From Brasilonema sp. UFV-L1 (GTDB lineage: Bacteria; Cyanobacteriota; Cyanobacteriia; Cyanobacteriales; Nostocaceae): a DNA stretch of 64,000 bases. Made by a program: the position numbers and the translations under genes. Below the pieces are notes generated by a model, which did not search any database, was not told where the DNA came from, and saw only the letters and a list, made by a program, of their open reading frames with translations. This document shows, in pieces, positions 60,682-64,000 of this stretch. Within the stretch, counting starts at the first letter, position 1. Each line of letters opens with the position of its first letter. Where the stretch lies: the NCBI RefSeq assembly GCF_012912105.1, contig NZ_QMEA01000018.1, positions 1 through 64,000 of the forward strand. Direction: 5' to 3'.

Positions 60682-60951
60682 TTACTCCTTTTTTGGAATC
60701 TCAGGATACAATCCCAGTTGCTTAGATAGTTCACGTGCAACATGGATTAAAAACTGCGCTCCATCTTGATTACCTTGATGTGCAAATCCAGTCGCTACTT
60801 GTAACATTGTTTGTATTAAACCAGCATCAATCAATTCTGGCTGAGCTTCTATAACTTCTGGTTCTTGACCATTAGGACAACGAAGTAGTTGGTCAATAAG
60901 ATTAAAATACAAGTCTTGTCTTTGTTCTGTCATGTTCATGTTATTGTTCAA
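60682..60951 (-). CDS. Small helical protein like the N-terminal module of cyanobacterial CHAT/TPR proteins
   Basis: A protein of 89 residues: YFNLIDQLLRCPNGQEPEVI, AQPELIDAGLIQTMLQVATG and GAQFLIHVARELSKQLGL. This module also forms the start of large cyanobacterial TPR-CHAT proteins, from my memory of the family. Here it stands alone. It overlaps the upstream membrane-protein gene by 11 bases. Confidence 0.7.
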   Translation of the reverse strand: MNNNMNMTEQRQDLYFNLIDQLLRCPNGQEPEVIEAQPELIDAGLIQTMLQVATGFAHQGNQDGAQFLIHVARELSKQLGLYPEIPKKE

Positions 60952-61366
60952 TCCCTTCTTGCCAAAGTCTTTCTAACATTTCTACTTGCTGCTCAAAAAC
61001 AGCAGCACGATAAATCAGATATCTGTCATATAAAAAAATGAGTATTCCAAGAAGAACAGGAAATAACAAAAAAAACCATTGTAATATCTTGACAACTTTG
61101 TCTGGTTTTGTATTATTTAAAGATTGTTTGACAAAATTGCTGAGAGAAGATTCTACATGAGATTTACCTTGATCTGATTTTATCCCTTCTTGCAGAACTA
61201 ATGCAGCTTGATTTGTATGACTCTGATTCACTTCACAAGCTAAACCCTTTGTTTGTACTTGCTCCATATGACGCTCCCAAACCATACTAAAAACCACTAT
61301 TTCTGGAGAAAGCACCACTAAAGTCACTGTACAAACTGTGAGTAATTGAACAAGTTTCAATTTCAT
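60941..61366 (-). CDS. Two-helix membrane protein, first gene of the operon
   Basis: A protein of 141 residues with a first membrane helix (LVQLLTVCTVTLVVLSPEIVV) and a second one (ILQWFFLLFPVLLGILIFLY, about 95-114) separated by a polar loop of about 60 residues that would face the periplasm or lumen. The cytoplasmic tail (RAAVFEQQVEMLERLWQEGI) is helical and could bind the next two gene products. Family not recognised. Confidence 0.65.
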   Translation of the reverse strand: MKLKLVQLLTVCTVTLVVLSPEIVVFSMVWERHMEQVQTKGLACEVNQSHTNQAALVLQEGIKSDQGKSHVESSLSNFVKQSLNNTKPDKVVKILQWFFLLFPVLLGILIFLYDRYLIYRAAVFEQQVEMLERLWQEGIEQ

Positions 61367-62185
61367 TCAGCGATCATGAGAACTGTTAAGTGTTAACTGT
61401 TTAAGGACATAAGTTGTCATGCGTATAAAATGCACACAGCAACAAGCTGGACGATTTGCTATCACCGACTTTGTTCATTTTGTGCCGTACGAGGGTAAGT
61501 TCTTGAGTTCTTACAGACACACTATGATACATGCACCTTACTGTCTTACTGTTTTTCTTCATTCTTCATTCTTCATTTTGAATTTTGAATTTTGAATTTT
61601 GAATTTTGAATTTCTTAAGAAGTCCCCCCTCGTTCCTAGACTAGTATCTAGAAGTTTGGGGGGTAGAGGGGAATCTCTGCGTAAATCCTATATGTTTTAT
61701 ATCAGTTGTCTCGGCAGAGGAGGGTTTATCCAGGTTGGATTAAGATTATTAAATTAATTATGGTTGTACTCAAAGCCTGTTATTCTTACCTAATAAGTGT
61801 TCTAGAATTTTTTTGGGGCAGAGGTGCTAGACTTTTCATGCTAGGGTACTAGTATTTACAGTTGGAGGCTCTAGCTTTTGTGTACTCAACATCAAACTTA
61901 TATAGAGTTTAGTATTGATAAGTTTATTCTGCTATTTTCTTGAAAATCAAGCTTGTACTCAAAAGTTGTATGGTTATGCAAATCCGCAGTTTAGTATTAT
62001 GAAAATAAATCAAGATTTTCATGATGCGTGGACTTTGTTCAAAGATAACAAAAGATTAGTTAGAATCTTCAAATTACTTAAAATGAACTAGAATAACTTT
62101 TTCAAGTTTCTATTCATGCACTGACTAGCTGTCGTTTTCTTTCTACACACTTTGATCAAAAGATATCTTTTTTAGGAGTTAATAT
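61367..62185. other. Long gap upstream of cysK with heptamer repeats
   Basis: No gene is seen. A TTTTGAA array lies at 61576-61612, then CCCCCC...GGGGGG arms enclosing CTAGACTAGTATCTAG (about 61625-61664). The rest is AT-rich and includes the cysK promoter and its AGGAG ribosome binding site (62174-62178). Confidence 0.6.
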
Positions 62186-63139
62186 ATGCGGATTGCTCAT
62201 GACATTACAGAACTGGTTGGAAGAACTCCTTTAGTTCAACTAAACAAAATTCCTCAAGCTGAGGGGTGTGTCGGCAAGATTGTTGTGAAGTTAGAAGGAA
62301 TGAACCCAGCAGCTTCAGTAAAAGATCGTATTGCAGCTAGTATGGTGAAAGCGGCTGAGGAAGAAGGGTTCATTCAGCCAGGAAAAAGCATTTTAGTTGA
62401 GCCTACGTCTGGTAATACAGGAATTGGACTGGCGATGGTGGCGGCGGCGCTTGGCTACCGTTTGATTTTGACAATGCCCGAAACAATGAGTTTGGAACGA
62501 CGCGCTATGCTAAGAGCATATGGTGCTTCTTTGGAATTGACACCTGGGCTTGAAGGAATGCGAGGCGCGATTCGCAAAGCTGAAGAAATCGTTGCTACCA
62601 CTCCTGATGCTTTTATGTTGCAACAATTCCGCAACCCAGCTAATCCCAAAATACACAGAGAAACCACAGCAGAAGAAATTTGGGCAGATACCGACGGGCA
62701 AGTGGATATTGTGATTGCAGGTGTCGGTACTGGCGGAACAATCACTGGTGTTGCAGAAGTTCTTAAACAACGTAAACCAGAGTTTAAGGCTATTGTTGTA
62801 GAACCGAGTAACAGTCCTGTCCTTTCTGGAGGTCAACCAGGATCACATAAAATTCAAGGCATTGGTGCCGGATTTGTCCCTGAGGTTCTCCGCACGGATT
62901 TAGTAGATGAAATTATTACAGTCAGTGATGAGCAGGCGATCGCCTTTGGACGACGATTAGCAACAGAAGAAGGTTTATTATCTGGTATTTCCTCTGGCGC
63001 TGCTTTGTGTGCAGCGATTCAGGTTGCGAAACGCCTAGAAAATGCCGGTGCTTTAATCGTGATGATTCAGCCTTCGTTTGGCGAACGTTACCTCAGCACC
63101 CCAATGTTTCAGGATATGGCGTTGCAAACTACTCGATAA
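62186..63139 (+). CDS. cysK: Cysteine synthase A (O-acetylserine sulfhydrylase)
   Basis: A protein of 317 residues with the PLP lysine in [13 protein letters not shown] (about 44), the substrate loop [16 protein letters not shown], the PLP phosphate glycine loop [14 protein letters not shown] and the Ser in [10 protein letters not shown]. It makes cysteine from O-acetylserine and sulfide. AGGAG stands 7 bases before the ATG. Length and motifs are standard; CysM-type features are absent. Confidence 0.95.
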   Translation: MRIAHDITELVGRTPLVQLNKIPQAEGCVGKIVVKLEGMNPAASVKDRIAASMVKAAEEEGFIQPGKSILVEPTSGNTGIGLAMVAAALGYRLILTMPETMSLERRAMLRAYGASLELTPGLEGMRGAIRKAEEIVATTPDAFMLQQFRNPANPKIHRETTAEEIWADTDGQVDIVIAGVGTGGTITGVAEVLKQRKPEFKAIVVEPSNSPVLSGGQPGSHKIQGIGAGFVPEVLRTDLVDEIITVSDEQAIAFGRRLATEEGLLSGISSGAALCAAIQVAKRLENAGALIVMIQPSFGERYLSTPMFQDMALQTTR

Positions 63140-63656
63140 AGTTGACGTACTCCCCTGCTAAAAAAGTCAGGGGAACGCTCCTTCTGAATTGACACTCTCC
63201 GGACTAAAGCCACGGAGATTCTTAGAACTTTTCAGTCCTAATATCCTGATTTCTCAGGTTAAGCGGCTCAACACGTTTGCACAAAAGTGCGTATTGATAC
63301 GCCAGGTGCTTCAACCGGGGGGACCCCAACGCCAGATGCCTGCGCCAGGGTTACCCTCCCGCAGCACTGGCTCGGCAACGCACTGGCTCATCTCCTCAAG
63401 GTTGTTTCGGGCGTCTACTTTCCCGCAGTCCACGGGTAGGTTTTTAAATCTTGTACTGATATCGTGAGTGTACCACAAATTCAAATTGATGCTAAGCCAC
63501 AATTTTCATGAATCAGGCATAAATGCCTTCAACCGTTTTCATCTCGTGGCTCAAGCCACAAAGTTTTCAACGAGTGTCCTTATAATAAATACAAAAGGAA
63601 AAGGGTTCTATCAAACTCGCCTCCTTGAATCTATTTTAAAAAAAACGAGCGGCGTT
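63140..63656. repeat. Hairpin and repeat mosaic after cysK
   Basis: Two adjacent stem-loops share one design: CTCCCCTG, loop, CAGGGG, AACG (63149-63176) and CTCCG, loop, CGGAG, ATTCTT (63196-63222), reminiscent of the ends of IS200/IS605 elements. They are followed by GC-rich units (GGGGGGACCCC, CGCCAGATGCCTGCGCCAGGG, CCCGCAGCACTGGCTC). No gene is supported; short frames here are by-products. Confidence 0.5.
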
Positions 63657-64000
63657 GTGAGCGAAGAAGAATTTAGTCAGCGTATCCAAACTATCCGTCA
63701 GCAGATAGAGGCACTACACACATATATTATGTTAAATCCAACGCAGCAGCAACAGGTCGCTAAAGCGATGGAGGAAATAGCTGCCTCCTTGGAGAACCTG
63801 CTTGTACTTAGTGAACAAATGCAGACTAGCTCAGAAGCAATGGAGGTCATAGAGGAAGAACTGCTCAAGCAAAATGAGTATCTGGCAGAAGAACGTCAGC
63901 GTTATTATGACTTGTTCGAGTTTGCACCTGATGCTTATTTGCTGACAGATGCTCAAGGAGTGATTCTTTTAGCGAACCGCGCTGCTGGTGCATTATTTAA
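63657..64000 (+). CDS. PAS-domain signalling protein, N-terminal part (runs off the window)
   Basis: From the GTG at 63657 the frame is open to the edge. The first 85 residues form a coiled coil (EEEFSQRIQTIRQQIEALHT, AMEEIAASLENLLVLSEQMQ, EVIEEELLKQNEYLAEERQR), followed by the start of a PAS domain (YYDLFEFAPDAYLLTDAQGV, ILLANRAAGALF). In cyanobacteria such starts belong to sensor histidine kinases, diguanylate cyclases or phosphatases; the output domain is outside the window. The exact start is uncertain. Confidence 0.8.
   Translation, partial: MSEEEFSQRIQTIRQQIEALHTYIMLNPTQQQQVAKAMEEIAASLENLLVLSEQMQTSSEAMEVIEEELLKQNEYLAEERQRYYDLFEFAPDAYLLTDAQGVILLANRAAGALF

Overview
The window comes from a filamentous, nitrogen-fixing cyanobacterium, most likely a heterocyst former of the order Nostocales. 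The reasons are the 3' end of psbD at the left edge, the DUF1824, Ycf51 and prohibitin-type genes, the cyanobacterial Ser/Thr kinases, many GCGATCGC (HIP1) octamers, heptameric TTTTGAA repeats, and an uptake hydrogenase locus (hupS, hupL, hypFCDEAB) arranged as in Nostoc/Anabaena. The genus cannot be settled by eye.

Layout. 1-9.7 kb: end of psbD with its terminator, an ABC exporter, a prohibitin, DUF1824, an ABC-F ATPase, a large Ser/Thr kinase fused to an extracytoplasmic ligand-binding domain, and a TenA protein. 9.7-15 kb: a membrane-anchored hypothetical, a pentapeptide-repeat protein, a GHMP sugar kinase overlapping a GalU-like nucleotidyltransferase (candidate sugar salvage pair), a glutaredoxin-like protein and an OmpR-type regulator. 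15-23.4 kb is accessory and mobile: a VapBC-type toxin-antitoxin pair whose toxin is split by a complete IS607-family element (TnpA + TnpB), an amidase, an alpha/beta-hydrolase-fold protein, a second, truncated tnpB, a VOC protein divergent from a MarR regulator with two palindromes between them, a frameshifted small gene and a coiled-coil lipoprotein. 23.4-37.5 kb: a 54-residue gene with a strong ribosome binding site, a kinase-FHA-SH3 protein, a Nif11-like protein, a secreted close relative of the antiviral lectin cyanovirin-N, DUF924, SRPBCC, a TonB protein carrying a 96-bp minisatellite, an aminotransferase, an iron-ADH-like dehydrogenase, a peptidoglycan-binding protein, Ycf51 and tRNA-Ser(CGA).

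37.5-58.3 kb is the hydrogenase region and the most interesting part. There are two intact hupS genes: one next to hupL, and one orphan 2.2 kb beyond the hupL 3' end with a perfect GTA-N8-TAC (NtcA-type) site upstream. A pair of small membrane proteins is also duplicated, one pair near the orphan hupS and hupL, the other upstream of the NHL-repeat gene and hypF. NifU-like, TPR and NHL accessory proteins complete the set. The hyp run is hypF-hypC-hypD-tautomerase, then an inserted GntR regulator and FAD monooxygenase, then hypE, a small hypothetical gene, hypA and hypB. Dispersed repeats have shaped this region: three copies of a TACTCCC...GGGAGTA MITE-like element lie between its genes, and a 72-bp palindromic repeat has inserted in frame inside hypF and also forms the end of the monooxygenase gene.

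58.4-64 kb: a GNAT acetyltransferase with a palindromic in-frame insert, two hypothetical genes, a three-gene hypothetical operon, cysteine synthase (cysK), a mosaic of hairpins and repeats, and the start of a PAS-domain sensor that runs off the right edge.
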